From positions 1-64,000 of the forward strand of contig NZ_WHOB01000029.1 in the NCBI RefSeq assembly GCF_013141775.1: a stretch of 64,000 nucleotides of DNA, in the 5' to 3' direction. The DNA is from Paenibacillus phytohabitans. GTDB taxonomy: Bacteria > Bacillota > Bacilli > Paenibacillales > Paenibacillaceae. The notes beneath the pieces were generated by a model. The model was not told the origin of the DNA and did not search any database. It saw only the letters and a program-made list of their open reading frames with translations. A program made the translations under genes and the position numbers. Below are positions 53,278 through 62,787 of the stretch, piece after piece. Position 1 is the stretch's first letter; every line of letters starts with the position of its first letter.

Positions 53278-53396
53278 GTAGGCCGTAACTGCGGTGAACA
53301 TTTGGACTTCCGGCCGCTGTTGTCCCCAGATTTCTTGATTTGCAACCGCTGGCCGCGGTGGAAATCCGGGGACAAAGGCGGACGCTAACGCTCCTA
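53278..53396. repeat. Long imperfect palindrome, probable interspersed element
   Basis: Inner arms TTGTCCCCAGATTTC (53320-53334) and GAAATCCGGGGACAA (53361-53375) match with one mismatch. Outer parts (GTAGG-CGTAAC and GCTAACG-CTCCTAC) pair less well. The element covers about 120 bp of the 353-bp gap 53130-53482; the rest holds a terminator and no gene. Confidence 0.7.
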
Positions 53397-53482
53397 CAGT
53401 TCCAAATTTCCCCTCCGTTACTTTCATCTTGTATTGTCTCTTTCTCAGTTCAATCTTTATAGTTTTGTTTGTCTTATATGTT

Positions 53483-54778
53483 CTATATATCTTTATCTTG
53501 AGCCGTTTGCATTTGTTCCAACAGCTTGGTGGTGTCCACGTTCTGCTTCAGCAGAATCTGCTGGAAGATCGGGAACATTACCGGCTCGATGGACGAGGTC
53601 ATACTCGGGAAAATCTGGGCTTCGCTGGCATCAATCAGCGGCTGGAGAGAAGCGGCCAGCGGGCTGTAGGTTTCGGATGTGCCGCCTTTTACCGTTACCG
53701 CCTGCTTCGTTTCATCGGACCAGATCTTCGCCATTTCCGGCTCGGCCACGAATTCCATGAACAGTTTGATTTCTTCCTGATGCTTGCTCCAGGATACGCC
53801 AACCAGCAGGTTGTCGGACACCAGATTCGTTACGAGCGGCTGATCGCCGCGGTTGACGGGAATCGGGAAGGCACTAAGCTCAAAGGCGGAGAAGTCTGCA
53901 TCAAAGTTCTCGCTGTAGCCCCATTCGCCCATCGGCCACATGGCGGCCTTGCCTTCCTTGAATACCTGCGCCACCTGGTCATAGCTGAGGCCGACCGAGT
54001 TCTCCAGCAGATACCCTTTATCCGCCAGTTCCTTCATGCCGTCGAAGTAACCTGTGAACTCAGGATCGGTCCACTTTTTGTCCCCGCTGGCCAGCTGCGG
54101 GAATACGTCCGCATTGTCATGCTGATACAGTCCGAACTGTGAAGTGGTGATGAACTGGGTCGCCCAGCCGTCCTTGCTTCCGATGACCATCGGTGCGGTG
54201 CCGCTGGCTTTGATGGTCTCGCTCACCGCCATCAGCTCTTCCCAATTGGTCGGAATCTCAAGCCCCAGCTGGTCGAACAGCGTTTTATTATAGAACATTA
54301 CGATCGGCTGGCTGTTATAGGGAACGCCGTAGGTTTTGCCGTCCACTGTGCCCAGCTTCACCGCAGCTTCAAGATAATTATCCAGCCAAGGGCTGCCGGA
54401 GATGTCCATCAGGACATTCTCTTTGGAGAATTCGGCCACCTGGTTCGGGAACAGCCATAACATGTCCATATCGGACTTGGAGACAATCCGCGTACGGATG
54501 ATTTCCCGGAATTGATCATACACTTTGTCGTGCTCTATCGTGATGTAGGGATATTTCTCCTGGAATTTATCAACCACCGTCTGGCTGATCGGGTTCCATG
54601 TGGTCAGCTTCAGCACCACCGGCTCTTTCTCAGCATCCCCTTCTGCAGCAGAACCGCTTGTAGCAGCCGCTCCGGAATTACCGTTTGATGCCGCATTATT
54701 ACTGCCGCAGCCTGCAAGAATGACCAACAACCCAAGACATAATACCGACAACCACCAGAACCCGCCTTTTCTTCTCAT
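53483..54778 (-). CDS. Sugar ABC transporter substrate-binding lipoprotein
   Basis: The protein has 431 residues. The signal ends LAGC with Cys24, followed by an N/S/G/A-rich tether. The family-1 solute-binding fold appears in VVLKLTTWNPISQTVVDKFQEKYPYITIE, YGVPYNSQPIVMFYNKTLFDQLG and GKAAMWPMGEWGY. It should bring an oligosaccharide or modified sugar to the permeases encoded downstream; a fucose-containing glycan is suggested by the fucosidase. The ATG has GGGAGG upstream. Confidence 0.93.
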   Translation of the reverse strand: MRRKGGFWWLSVLCLGLLVILAGCGSNNAASNGNSGAAATSGSAAEGDAEKEPVVLKLTTWNPISQTVVDKFQEKYPYITIEHDKVYDQFREIIRTRIVSKSDMDMLWLFPNQVAEFSKENVLMDISGSPWLDNYLEAAVKLGTVDGKTYGVPYNSQPIVMFYNKTLFDQLGLEIPTNWEELMAVSETIKASGTAPMVIGSKDGWATQFITTSQFGLYQHDNADVFPQLASGDKKWTDPEFTGYFDGMKELADKGYLLENSVGLSYDQVAQVFKEGKAAMWPMGEWGYSENFDADFSAFELSAFPIPVNRGDQPLVTNLVSDNLLVGVSWSKHQEEIKLFMEFVAEPEMAKIWSDETKQAVTVKGGTSETYSPLAASLQPLIDASEAQIFPSMTSSIEPVMFPIFQQILLKQNVDTTKLLEQMQTAQDKDI

Positions 54779-54960
54779 GTGTTAGCCTCCCTGACATTAT
54801 GTTTGTTTCATGAGTTAATCGTACTCTGTTTGTGTCAGGTTAACTACCAGGTTGATCTGCTGCTTTATAGCTATTAATTGCTTATCTTGGCCGCTCTGCC
54901 GGATGTCCGATCCTCCAACTAGACGAGAATTGCTGTTTACGTCAAATATTTGCTCTTTAC

Positions 54961-56157
54961 TCACTGATTGCGGAATTCCAGCGGTGTCAGACCCGTGTCA
55001 TCTTTGAACAGCTTGCTGAAATAATGCGGGTTGGCATACCCCAGCTCCTCGGCCACCTCGTACACCTTCCGGTTGCTCTCGCGCAGCAGCTTGCGGGCCA
55101 GGAGCATTTTTTTGGCGGTCATATATTCATTGAAATGCTGTCCGGTCTCCTTAAGAAACTGGCGGCTCAGATGGCTGACGCTGACATGAATCGCCTCTGC
55201 GGTCCGCACCAGCGTCACATCCTCCAGCAAATGCTCATCGATATAAGCCGTTGCCAGCCGGATAATTCCGCTCAGCTTCCCGCCGCTCACCGGCTCACGC
55301 TCCGCCGCACTTCTATAGGCCTCCGGCAGCTCCTCCGCTGTCCGGTGAAGTCCGCTGCAGGTATACGCCATTCGGATGCCCAGCATTTTGTACAACCCTT
55401 GTTCCAGCTGATCCAGATAACCCTGCATCGCACCGGCTCCCGCTTCGTCAATGGACGCCTTCTGCGGCAGCAGCCAGACCAGCTCCTTGTTCTCCCGGCT
55501 GAGCAATATCCCGCCCCATTCCCGGGAAGTATATTCCTCCAGATAATACCGGAACGACATAAAGCGGGCCAGCGCCGCCTGCGGTTCAATCCCTTCGTTC
55601 TCGGCCATGCGCAGAATAGCCAGCCGGTATCCCTCTCCATACAGGGTCTCCAGTCCATACTGCTGCCACTGCTCCAGCCAATTCTCCAGGGGGGCCTGTG
55701 TCTCAAACATCGACTGCAGGAATTGATCCCGGTCCTTATCGCTGTATCCCGGCACCTGCGGCACTGCCGCCTGATGAAGCTGCTCCAGGGTCCCCGCTGC
55801 TTTGAGCAGCGCTGCTGCAATCTCCTCGGCTGCCATCGTCGGCTTATGCAAATAATCAACGACTCCGATGCGGACAGCTTCTTTTACATAAGGAAAGTCC
55901 TCAAAGCTGCTGAAGAAGATAATCTGCACACTGGGGTACTGTTCCTTGATTCTGCGCGCCAGCTCCAGGCCATCCATACCAGGCATGCGGATATCCGTCA
56001 TCACAATGTGAATCTCCTCCCGGGCCAGCACCTTAAGCGCCTCATGCCCGTTCGCAGCTTCGGCTTTCCAGGCAATGGCAAGCTCATCCCAATTCAGCAT
56101 ATAGCGCAGCCCCAGCCGCACAATGGTCTCATCCTCCACTACAAGCAAATTCCACAT
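54961..56157 (-). CDS. YesN-type response regulator with AraC output
   Basis: The protein has 398 residues. The receiver (about 1-120) has Asp55 in IVMTDIRMPGMDG, with FFSSFEDFPYVKEAVRIGVVDYLHKPT. A middle part (about 125-290) lies before the AraC helix-turn-helix pair at the end (IHVSVSHLSRQFLKETGQHFNEYM, VYEVAEELGYANPHYFSKLFKDDTGLTPLEFRNQ). It starts 3 bp after the sensor gene and should switch on the binding-protein, permease and enzyme genes when the sensor sees the glycan. Confidence 0.93.
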   Translation of the reverse strand: MWNLLVVEDETIVRLGLRYMLNWDELAIAWKAEAANGHEALKVLAREEIHIVMTDIRMPGMDGLELARRIKEQYPSVQIIFFSSFEDFPYVKEAVRIGVVDYLHKPTMAAEEIAAALLKAAGTLEQLHQAAVPQVPGYSDKDRDQFLQSMFETQAPLENWLEQWQQYGLETLYGEGYRLAILRMAENEGIEPQAALARFMSFRYYLEEYTSREWGGILLSRENKELVWLLPQKASIDEAGAGAMQGYLDQLEQGLYKMLGIRMAYTCSGLHRTAEELPEAYRSAAEREPVSGGKLSGIIRLATAYIDEHLLEDVTLVRTAEAIHVSVSHLSRQFLKETGQHFNEYMTAKKMLLARKLLRESNRKVYEVAEELGYANPHYFSKLFKDDTGLTPLEFRNQ

Positions 56158-56160
56158 GCT

Positions 56161-58011
56161 TCATTCCTCCATTCGCGGCCGGGACGTATCTCCGTCCTCC
56201 GGTTGATAAGGCAAATATAATTCTGCCCGGGTTCCCTGGCCCGGACCACTCTTCAGCGTCAAGGTATACGGCGGTCCGAACCTAAGCCGGATACGGTCAC
56301 GGACGTTGGCTACACCGATGCTTGAACCCGCGTTGCCGTCCCCATCAGGGGCTGGGCCCTGCTCTCTCTCGCCGTTGAGCACCTCCAGTGTATCCTGCGG
56401 TATACCGTGCCCGCTGTCCGTGATGGTGATCAGCAGCTCATCCCCGCCGTTCCCTGTTATCCGGGCCCCCACCTCAATCAGCAGCGGGCCTTCGATATCG
56501 AAGGAGCCGTGAAAGATCGCATTCTCCATCAGCGGCTGCAGAATCATCGGCGGGACCATCGCCTGCCCCGTATTCTCTTCAATCTGCCACTCCACCTTGA
56601 AGCGGTTCGTGTAGCGCAGCTCCATCAGCCGCACATAATGATGCAGCAGCTCCAGCTCCGCAGACAGCGGCACCAGCTCGCTGTCCAGCTTCATATTGGC
56701 ATGCAGCAGCTTGTTCAGTGACTGCAGCAGCCGGGCGATGCCTTCCGACTGCTGCAGCACGGCCAGCATGCGGATGGAATTAATCGTGTTATACAGGAAG
56801 TGGGGAGCGATTCTCGCTCTAAGCGCATACAGCTCGGCCTCCCGCTTCTGCCGCTCCTTCTCTTCAATCGACTGGACCAGCACATCGAGCCGCCGCACCA
56901 TCGTGACATAGCTGAGATGCAATTGGCCGATTTCGCCCTGGACCGGCGGAGCCGCCGGAGTGATGAACAGTCCCCGCTCTACGTCGCGCATGGAAGAGAT
57001 CAGGCTGCGGATCGGCCTCGACAGATTCCGGGCCAGCAAAAGCGACAAGACGGCGGCGGCCACACTGAAGATCAGCACCAGCACCACGGTAAAGTTGCGG
57101 ATCACATTCGCGTCGCCGAGCAGTTCTTCCCGGTCAATCATGAGATAACTTGTCCAGCCCAAATACTCGCTGTGCGCATATACACCGGTCGCCGCTGCCA
57201 GCCCGCCGCCCAGATCGGGCAGATTGATCAGGCCGCGGCTTGTCCCGCTGTGCGAGGACTGCTCTGCCGCAGCGCGGAGGAACCGCTCGTTGTCTCCGGT
57301 TTGTGTGGAATAGATCAGCTCCCCCTTCTCATCGGCCACAATCACATGCATGCTCTCCAGCTGGAAGGAACGGACAATCTTGTCCATGAAGTCAGGACGG
57401 ATATCCACGGCTACTACTCCGGCCGGAGTGAAATCATCATTAAGCAGCACGCGGGAAGCAGTAATCGTGGGGAACGGAGCACTATTGAACTGCCGCTCCA
57501 GCCGCAGCCCGGAGATGAATACGCCTCCGCTCCGTTTGAGGGTCTCCTTATACCATTCCTCGTCTACCGGACTTACGGCTTCATTAATGGAGGAGCGGTC
57601 GCTAACCCTGTAGCCGTAGATATTGCCTTTGGTGCTGTAGAATACCAGACCTTGAATCGTGGAGAAAATCGAAGGATAAGTCACGAGCAGCTTGGCGAAC
57701 TGCTGCTGGGTTTCAATCTCGCGGTAACCCCACTGGTCGCGGGGTACGTAAGGCTGGTTCAATATTTGAAAGATTTCCGGTGTGAAATAAGGAAAAGTGC
57801 TGAAACGGTCCACATCCTCCACCTGGCGCTGGATCGCCGCATTCAGCTGTCCGGCAATGACGCCGAGATCGGCGTTCACCCGCGACTCCAGCGTGCTGAC
57901 CGATTTGAAATATGCCATCGTGCCGATCACAATCGACGGGATAATCCCAAGCATGAAGAAGGCGAGCATCAGCTTGCTCTGGTATGTTAAGTTGTTCCAC
58001 CGCCGCATCAT
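56161..58011 (-). CDS. YesM-type sensor histidine kinase
   Basis: The protein has 616 residues. Two membrane helices (about 15-35 and 300-320) bracket an outer Cache-like sensor (about 40-295). A HAMP domain (RNLSRPIRSLISSMRDV) follows, then the phosphoacceptor segment RIAPHFLYNTINSIRMLAVL and an ATP-binding domain (LQPLMENAIFHG, ITDSGHGI, SSIGVANVRDRIRLRFG). This is the YesM/LytS-like class common before sugar transporters in Paenibacillus. It forms the first gene of the sugar operon with the response regulator. Confidence 0.95.
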   Translation of the reverse strand: MMRRWNNLTYQSKLMLAFFMLGIIPSIVIGTMAYFKSVSTLESRVNADLGVIAGQLNAAIQRQVEDVDRFSTFPYFTPEIFQILNQPYVPRDQWGYREIETQQQFAKLLVTYPSIFSTIQGLVFYSTKGNIYGYRVSDRSSINEAVSPVDEEWYKETLKRSGGVFISGLRLERQFNSAPFPTITASRVLLNDDFTPAGVVAVDIRPDFMDKIVRSFQLESMHVIVADEKGELIYSTQTGDNERFLRAAAEQSSHSGTSRGLINLPDLGGGLAAATGVYAHSEYLGWTSYLMIDREELLGDANVIRNFTVVLVLIFSVAAAVLSLLLARNLSRPIRSLISSMRDVERGLFITPAAPPVQGEIGQLHLSYVTMVRRLDVLVQSIEEKERQKREAELYALRARIAPHFLYNTINSIRMLAVLQQSEGIARLLQSLNKLLHANMKLDSELVPLSAELELLHHYVRLMELRYTNRFKVEWQIEENTGQAMVPPMILQPLMENAIFHGSFDIEGPLLIEVGARITGNGGDELLITITDSGHGIPQDTLEVLNGEREQGPAPDGDGNAGSSIGVANVRDRIRLRFGPPYTLTLKSGPGQGTRAELYLPYQPEDGDTSRPRMEE

Positions 58012-58390
58012 CAGCCTCTCCTCCTGGTCCGTTAAATTTTATTCAGTATAAAGGATTCTGCAGACTGCTGCATGGAAAATAACGGAGTAAATATTTAACA
58101 TCCTCTCACTCCAGACTTGGCAGAATAGCCAAACCCTTGATATACAAGTATTTATATCTAACATATATATGCCGCAACTTAATTAGTTTAAATTCACCAT
58201 TGTTAGTTTATCTGCCACAAGCGTAAGGTTGGTCATGGCTAACCGGAGACGTGCGGGAGTGCGGGAACCTAGCGCTGAGCTTATAGCCGCAGCAGAAGCA
58301 GCACAACTAATAACACAAGTGTGGTGTAGGACGGTCCCGGCCAGCAGTGAAATGAATGCGGCTTGTGAAGGCCGGCCTCAAAATGAAAAT

Positions 58391-58560
58391 GTTGTACGTT
58401 TTGCAACTCGAACCTCCCAATAATGGAGGATTCCTAAGGATTGTTATACGAAATACAAGATTTTTCCCGCTTGGCCGCTTTCAGGAGAGAAAATGTTGCC
58501 TTTCGTACAACAATCCTGGATTAGAGCCGCTATCCTGAAGAAAATGTTGTATTTTCTGCA
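58391..58560. repeat. Phased intergenic repeat island (GTTGTAC...TGCA modules)
   Basis: GTTGTACGTTTTGCA starts at 58391, GTTATACGAAATACAA at 58443, TTGCCTTTCGTACAAC at 58496 and GTTGTATTTTCTGCA at 58546. The steps are 52, 53 and 50 bp. The island lies in the 652-bp gap 58012-58663, where a 64-codon ORF (58229-58423) has no support. The gap should also contain the promoter of the sensor kinase gene. Confidence 0.85.
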
Positions 58561-58600
58561 GGATTCTACAGCGTAACCCATCCGCTAAGCGCGGCAGCAC

Positions 58601-58641
58601 AAAAAAAACCGCCAGACCGTTAGGTCTGGCGGGTAACTTTT
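58601..58641 (-). terminator. Terminator of the ThuA-like gene
   Basis: CCGCCAGACC-GTTA-GGTCTGGCGG with A and T runs on both sides, 22 bp after the stop codon. Confidence 0.95.
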
Positions 58642-58663
58642 TCATCGACTGCAAGGCTATAGG

Positions 58664-59395
58664 TTATACGCCTACTGTGCTTCTAATCGGCTCCAGCGCC
58701 TCGGAATGGCCGTACACCGGAACATCACGCTTGACCGGAGCACACCAGTTCACGCCGTTGATGATAACCTGCTGAATTTCCTTGTTGTAATAGGTTGGAT
58801 AGGACTCGTGGCCGGGCTGGAAATAGAAAATATTCCCGCTGCCGCGCCGGTACGTTGATCCGCTCGGGAACACATTGCCGCCTTCGAACCAGCCGACAAA
58901 GATCAGGCTCTCCGGTGCAGGCACGTCAAAGTGCGCCCCGTACATCTCTTCCTGCTCCAGGTCAATATATTCGCCGATGCCTGCGGCAATCGGATGGCTG
59001 GGCTCCATCACCCAGAGGCGTTCTTTCTCCCCGGCTTCGCGCCATTTCAGATCACAGCTTGTGCCCATGAGCTTGATGAAGATTTTGGACATGTGGCCTG
59101 AATGCAGCACCACCAGCCCCATCCCCTCCAGCACGCGCTTATGAATCCGGTTCACTACCTCGTCACTCACTTCCTGATGGGCAACATGTCCCCACCATAC
59201 CAGTACATCAGTGTTATTCAGCACTTCTTCTGTCAGGCCATGCTCCGGCTCGTCCAGCGTTGCCGTTCTCGTATCCAGTCCCGCTGCGCTCAGAAAAGAG
59301 GCCAGCTGTACATGTATGCCATTCGGATAGACCTGGCGGATTCGTTCTTCCTGCCGCTCATGGCGGTATTCATTCCATACGGTTACTCTGGTCAC
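58664..59395 (-). CDS. ThuA-like protein (glutamine-amidotransferase-like fold)
   Basis: The protein has 243 residues from the GTG at 59395 (nine bases after AGGAGA), giving the usual family start (M)[16 protein letters not shown] three codons upstream is too close to the site. Further family features are [49 protein letters not shown] and [15 protein letters not shown]. ThuA is tied to trehalose use in Rhizobium; the reaction is unknown. It is downstream of an AraC regulator on the same strand, next to the sugar operon. Confidence 0.9.
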   Translation of the reverse strand: MTRVTVWNEYRHERQEERIRQVYPNGIHVQLASFLSAAGLDTRTATLDEPEHGLTEEVLNNTDVLVWWGHVAHQEVSDEVVNRIHKRVLEGMGLVVLHSGHMSKIFIKLMGTSCDLKWREAGEKERLWVMEPSHPIAAGIGEYIDLEQEEMYGAHFDVPAPESLIFVGWFEGGNVFPSGSTYRRGSGNIFYFQPGHESYPTYYNKEIQQVIINGVNWCAPVKRDVPVYGHSEALEPIRSTVGV

Positions 59396-59508
59396 TATGG
59401 ACACTCTCCTGTTTCAAAGGTGAATTTTACGGTTAAGTTAAGTTTTTGACTACTTTTTATACCTCTATCATACAAATCCGCAAGCAGGCTTTCTTCCTGT
59501 ATTCTTGC

Positions 59509-60387
59509 TCAATTATTCCCGGATATTGTCTTGCGGTATTTAAGCGGAGAGATCCCCGTTGCTTCCTTGAATAAATGGTGAAAGGTCTTCCCGCTGCCGA
59601 ACCCGGCCGCTTCCGCTACCGCTGACATCGGCAGGTCTTCGTTGAGCAGAATCCATTTGGCCTTATTCAGCCGGTATTCCGTCAAAAAAGTGACAAAGGT
59701 CATGCCCGTATTCTTCTTAAACAGCTTGGTGAAATAATACGGGCTGAAGCCCATGTAGCCGGCCACCTCATTCAGTGTAATCGCTTCCTGATAATGCTGC
59801 TCCACATAGCTGAAGATCCGCTCCAGCCGCTCCAGCGTCTCTCTGGACTGGGACAATGTGTCTTCCGAGAACTTGGGCTGCTTCTTGACCCTGCTCTTCG
59901 GCACCTCCCGCATAATAACCGTCAGCATTTCAAACATCCTGGCCTTAATCAGATAAGCGTAGCCTTCCCGGCGCTGTGTATCCTCCTCATAAATGCTCTC
60001 AATCAGAGCCTTTATACTGGCGGCAGCCCCTTTCGGCCACTTTGAACTGGAGAATTCCATCTCCGTGAACATATCCCGCAGCGGATAGTCATTGCCTCCC
60101 AGTGCTGCAACCTCCTGAAAGAAATTCAGATCAAACTGTATCACTACCCGCTCACTGTCAGGTGACGCCAGGAAATAATGCACATCTCCGCCGTTGATGA
60201 ACTGCACTTCCCCCTGCTCCATGCGGATCGGCACATCATTGATTCCCAGATTCAGACTTCCTTTGGTTACATAGATAATTTCGATTTCTTTATGCCAATG
60301 CGGATAGGTCAGATCATCTCCTCCGCAGACCAGGCTGCGAAACGGAAAATGCTTGTCCACATCCGGAATTTCCAGATAGATATTCAT
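59509..60387 (-). CDS. AraC family regulator with cupin-like N-terminus
   Basis: The protein has 292 residues from the ATG at 60387 (AAGGAG upstream). An N-terminal cupin-like domain (about 1-95, YPHWHKEIEIIYVTKGSLNL, GEVQFINGGDVHYF) would bind a sugar. The AraC pair at the end is EAITLNEVAGYMGFSPYYFTKLFKKNTGMTFVTFLTEYRL and MSAVAEAAGFGSGKTFHHLFKEATGISPLKYRK. It likely controls the ThuA-like gene that follows. Confidence 0.92.
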   Translation of the reverse strand: MNIYLEIPDVDKHFPFRSLVCGGDDLTYPHWHKEIEIIYVTKGSLNLGINDVPIRMEQGEVQFINGGDVHYFLASPDSERVVIQFDLNFFQEVAALGGNDYPLRDMFTEMEFSSSKWPKGAAASIKALIESIYEEDTQRREGYAYLIKARMFEMLTVIMREVPKSRVKKQPKFSEDTLSQSRETLERLERIFSYVEQHYQEAITLNEVAGYMGFSPYYFTKLFKKNTGMTFVTFLTEYRLNKAKWILLNEDLPMSAVAEAAGFGSGKTFHHLFKEATGISPLKYRKTISGNN

Positions 60388-60587
60388 AAGCGCGGCTCCT
60401 TGTCCGGGATATTGATCATTGCACACTCTATATTCATTTTAGAGAAATATGCCTGCCCATGCCAACTTAAAGTATAGGAGAGCCGCACTAGACCAAAGAC
60501 CAGTATTATTCCCGCCTCCGGGTGCGTGTATTGTATGGATTTAACCTTTATACTGAAGAAGGTAAAATTTGGAGAGGGGTTGCCCTG

Positions 60588-61253
60588 ATGTTACGACGAA
60601 GTATAAACGCGTGGAAAATGCTCATGCTTTCTTTGCCCAAAGGAATAATCGCTTTTGTTATTGCCATTACAGGCCTATGTGTAAGTCTGCCTCTGGTAAT
60701 TATATGGGTTGGGCTGCCTCTGCTGGCCCTGACACTAACCTGGTGCCGCACGTTGATGATCAGCGAACAGAAGGCTGCCGAAGCCTGGTCTCACGGTAAA
60801 GGGGAAGCCGCGCAGCATATTATGCCAGAGCATCCGTCTGCCTTCCGCTGGGAAGGTCTGCGGACATTAGGATACCAGCTTCGCCAAGGCCAGTCGTACC
60901 GGGGAATTCTGTACAGCATACTGCAGCTGCCCGCAGGCATTCTGGGATTCACCCTTGCTCTTGCCCTGCCCTCGGTTGCCATTAGTGCCCTCCTGTCGCC
61001 TGTAGTCCAGAGAGTCAGTTCTTCCGTATTCTCCTATGACCAGAATATGCTGGACCCGGACGTCTTCGTGTTCCTGTCTGGTACAACACCGGATGAACGC
61101 TCCTGGATCGTATGCGGAATGGGATTTGTACTGCTGCTGATGCTGCCGTTACTGCTTTCGGGCCTTGGACGTTTGTATACTGCCTGGATCAACATGATCT
61201 CTGGAACACACCAGGATGTGAAAGCTCCGCTCGAAATCCTACATAACGCTTAG
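60588..61253 (+). CDS. Stand-alone membrane sensor-domain protein
   Basis: The protein has 221 residues from the ATG at 60588 (GGAGAGGGG upstream). The pattern of four membrane helices (LPKGIIAFVIAITGLCVSLPLVIIWVGLPLLALTL, then ILQLPAGILGFTLALALPSVAISALLSPV and a final helix) resembles the putative sensor domain seen at the N-terminus of some histidine kinases. Here no kinase part follows. The function is unknown. Confidence 0.75.
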   Translation: MLRRSINAWKMLMLSLPKGIIAFVIAITGLCVSLPLVIIWVGLPLLALTLTWCRTLMISEQKAAEAWSHGKGEAAQHIMPEHPSAFRWEGLRTLGYQLRQGQSYRGILYSILQLPAGILGFTLALALPSVAISALLSPVVQRVSSSVFSYDQNMLDPDVFVFLSGTTPDERSWIVCGMGFVLLLMLPLLLSGLGRLYTAWINMISGTHQDVKAPLEILHNA

Positions 61254-61386
61254 AGGTTCCACTTCTGACGAAGGTACTTCTCTCCGGTGTTGGGTGAAAA
61301 TAAAGCATTAGAGGAATAGGTGATTAAACGCTATGAAAGAATGGCCAGCCCCTGAAAAATTATTTTTAAATTGAGACTTAAAATGA

Positions 61387-61436
61387 AGCAGCGGCAGAAC
61401 AAGACTTGATAAATCAAGTCTTGTTCTGCCGCTGCT
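61387..61436. repeat. 24-bp perfect inverted repeat with a 2-base loop
   Basis: The left arm (61387-61410) runs from AGCAGCGGCAG to ACTTGAT and the right arm (61413-61436) is its exact reverse complement; the centre is AA. It lies in the 301-bp gap 61254-61554 between convergent genes. It could end transcription from either side, but there is no clear T run and the arm is much longer than needed. Confidence 0.85.
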
Positions 61437-61554
61437 ATTGAGTTAACGTTTTCCGTTAGCTTAACGATTGATTACTCGTCGATCCGTCACCAGTGAGTTT
61501 AAATAAATGTTCATTTCCACTTTTAGCAACGGGTCCTATACCGCCATCCTCCGT

Positions 61555-62730
61555 CTAATCATATAAAATCAGCCCGTCAAAAAAACTACTATAGTCGACG
61601 TACTCATCGCCCATGGTGTACCAGACTTCCTTACCCGTGCTAGTCTGAAGCTTGATATGGCCGAGCTTGTCGTCACCCATGAATTTCACGTTGTCTCCAG
61701 GTTCCAGCGAAAAGGCTTCGTCCGTGCCATCTTTATGAAATTGCACGGCAATTTTCTTTTTGATCGTTAAAGGCGTCGGTGGTTCCATCGGATAAAAATC
61801 CTGTTGCTCTTCATGGAGAGAATGTTCGGCATCCAGACGGAATACCAAATTACGGAACCAGGTCTGAAAGTCGTTGCTTTCTTTTGCGCTGACCACTCTC
61901 CCATGGCCGTCAAACATAGAGCTGCGTGCCGAGAAATCGGGAAGCTCACCCATTTGCTTGAGGGTTTCACCGTCATAGGTATAGAAAGATGTTGATCGTA
62001 AAGAGACCATCTGCGAATCCATTTGAAGTGCAATCTCGAAATACGGATCATCAATATCCAGATCGACAATATCCAGATATGGAAGCAGCTCACTGTCCAC
62101 CTCCATAGTGATATTATTCACCTTCAGCTTGAAGGCTCCTAATTCCATTGCCGGCGATATTAACTGGATCTCTTCTTCACGACCATCTCCGTTCAGATCC
62201 ACGTTCATCTTCTTCTGTTTAAAGCCCGAATCGCCTATGTAACCACGTAAATGGACGTCATCTGTATGTGAAGGTTCGAGCCTATAGCCAGCGTATTTGG
62301 CTTCGTAGTCACGAAGTAGCGCAACGTTCTGTTTCTCAATCGGGCTAAGATGCTCTTTGTAGGCAGAGTCTGCATGATACCAAGGCTTGGCGGCAAAGTA
62401 GTCCTTCAAATCCTTCTGTTTAAATACATACCCATGCCTTGCAAATATCTCGTTGCGTGCAAGCTTCAGAATACGGTTGTCCAGACTGCCGATCTTTTCA
62501 GGGGACAGCAACGTATTCGAGCTGTCTTTCAAAATATATTCCCGTATTGCAACTGCAACAGTAGAAGGAGCAGCAGTTGTCTCACTTGCCGCAACTATAT
62601 CACCAACCGCTCCTTCAGCGGCTTTCTCTTTTTCCGCATAAGTACACCCAGAAACGATTAATGACAGAGCAATTACCCCATATATAATCCGAAACTTCCA
62701 AAAATCCATTTTGTTGACCCACTTCGTCAT
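61555..62730 (-). CDS. YARHG-domain lipoprotein
   Basis: The protein has 391 residues. The signal ends VSGC with Cys29. The YARHG domain (about 80-145) contains LDNRILKLARNEIFARHGYVF and FAAKPWYHAD. Beyond it an FG-GAP-like line DLNGDGREEEIQLI and beta-rich segments lead to a C-terminus with SH3-like strands (AVQFHKDGTDEAFSLEPGDNVKFMG). YARHG modules are extracellular and of unknown function. A start seven codons later (MDFWKF) is possible. Confidence 0.85.
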   Translation of the reverse strand: MTKWVNKMDFWKFRIIYGVIALSLIVSGCTYAEKEKAAEGAVGDIVAASETTAAPSTVAVAIREYILKDSSNTLLSPEKIGSLDNRILKLARNEIFARHGYVFKQKDLKDYFAAKPWYHADSAYKEHLSPIEKQNVALLRDYEAKYAGYRLEPSHTDDVHLRGYIGDSGFKQKKMNVDLNGDGREEEIQLISPAMELGAFKLKVNNITMEVDSELLPYLDIVDLDIDDPYFEIALQMDSQMVSLRSTSFYTYDGETLKQMGELPDFSARSSMFDGHGRVVSAKESNDFQTWFRNLVFRLDAEHSLHEEQQDFYPMEPPTPLTIKKKIAVQFHKDGTDEAFSLEPGDNVKFMGDDKLGHIKLQTSTGKEVWYTMGDEYVDYSSFFDGLILYD

Positions 62731-62787
62731 ATGAATTTGATTTGATAATCTTTTGACAACGGGAAGCGTTGTGCCGGCAGCTTAACC

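Noticed and set aside
55024..56220. A 398-codon plus-strand ORF opposite the response regulator
   Set aside because: It is antisense to a textbook receiver-AraC protein.
58229..58423. A 64-codon plus-strand ORF upstream of the phased repeat island
   Set aside because: It has no ribosome binding site and runs into the repeats.
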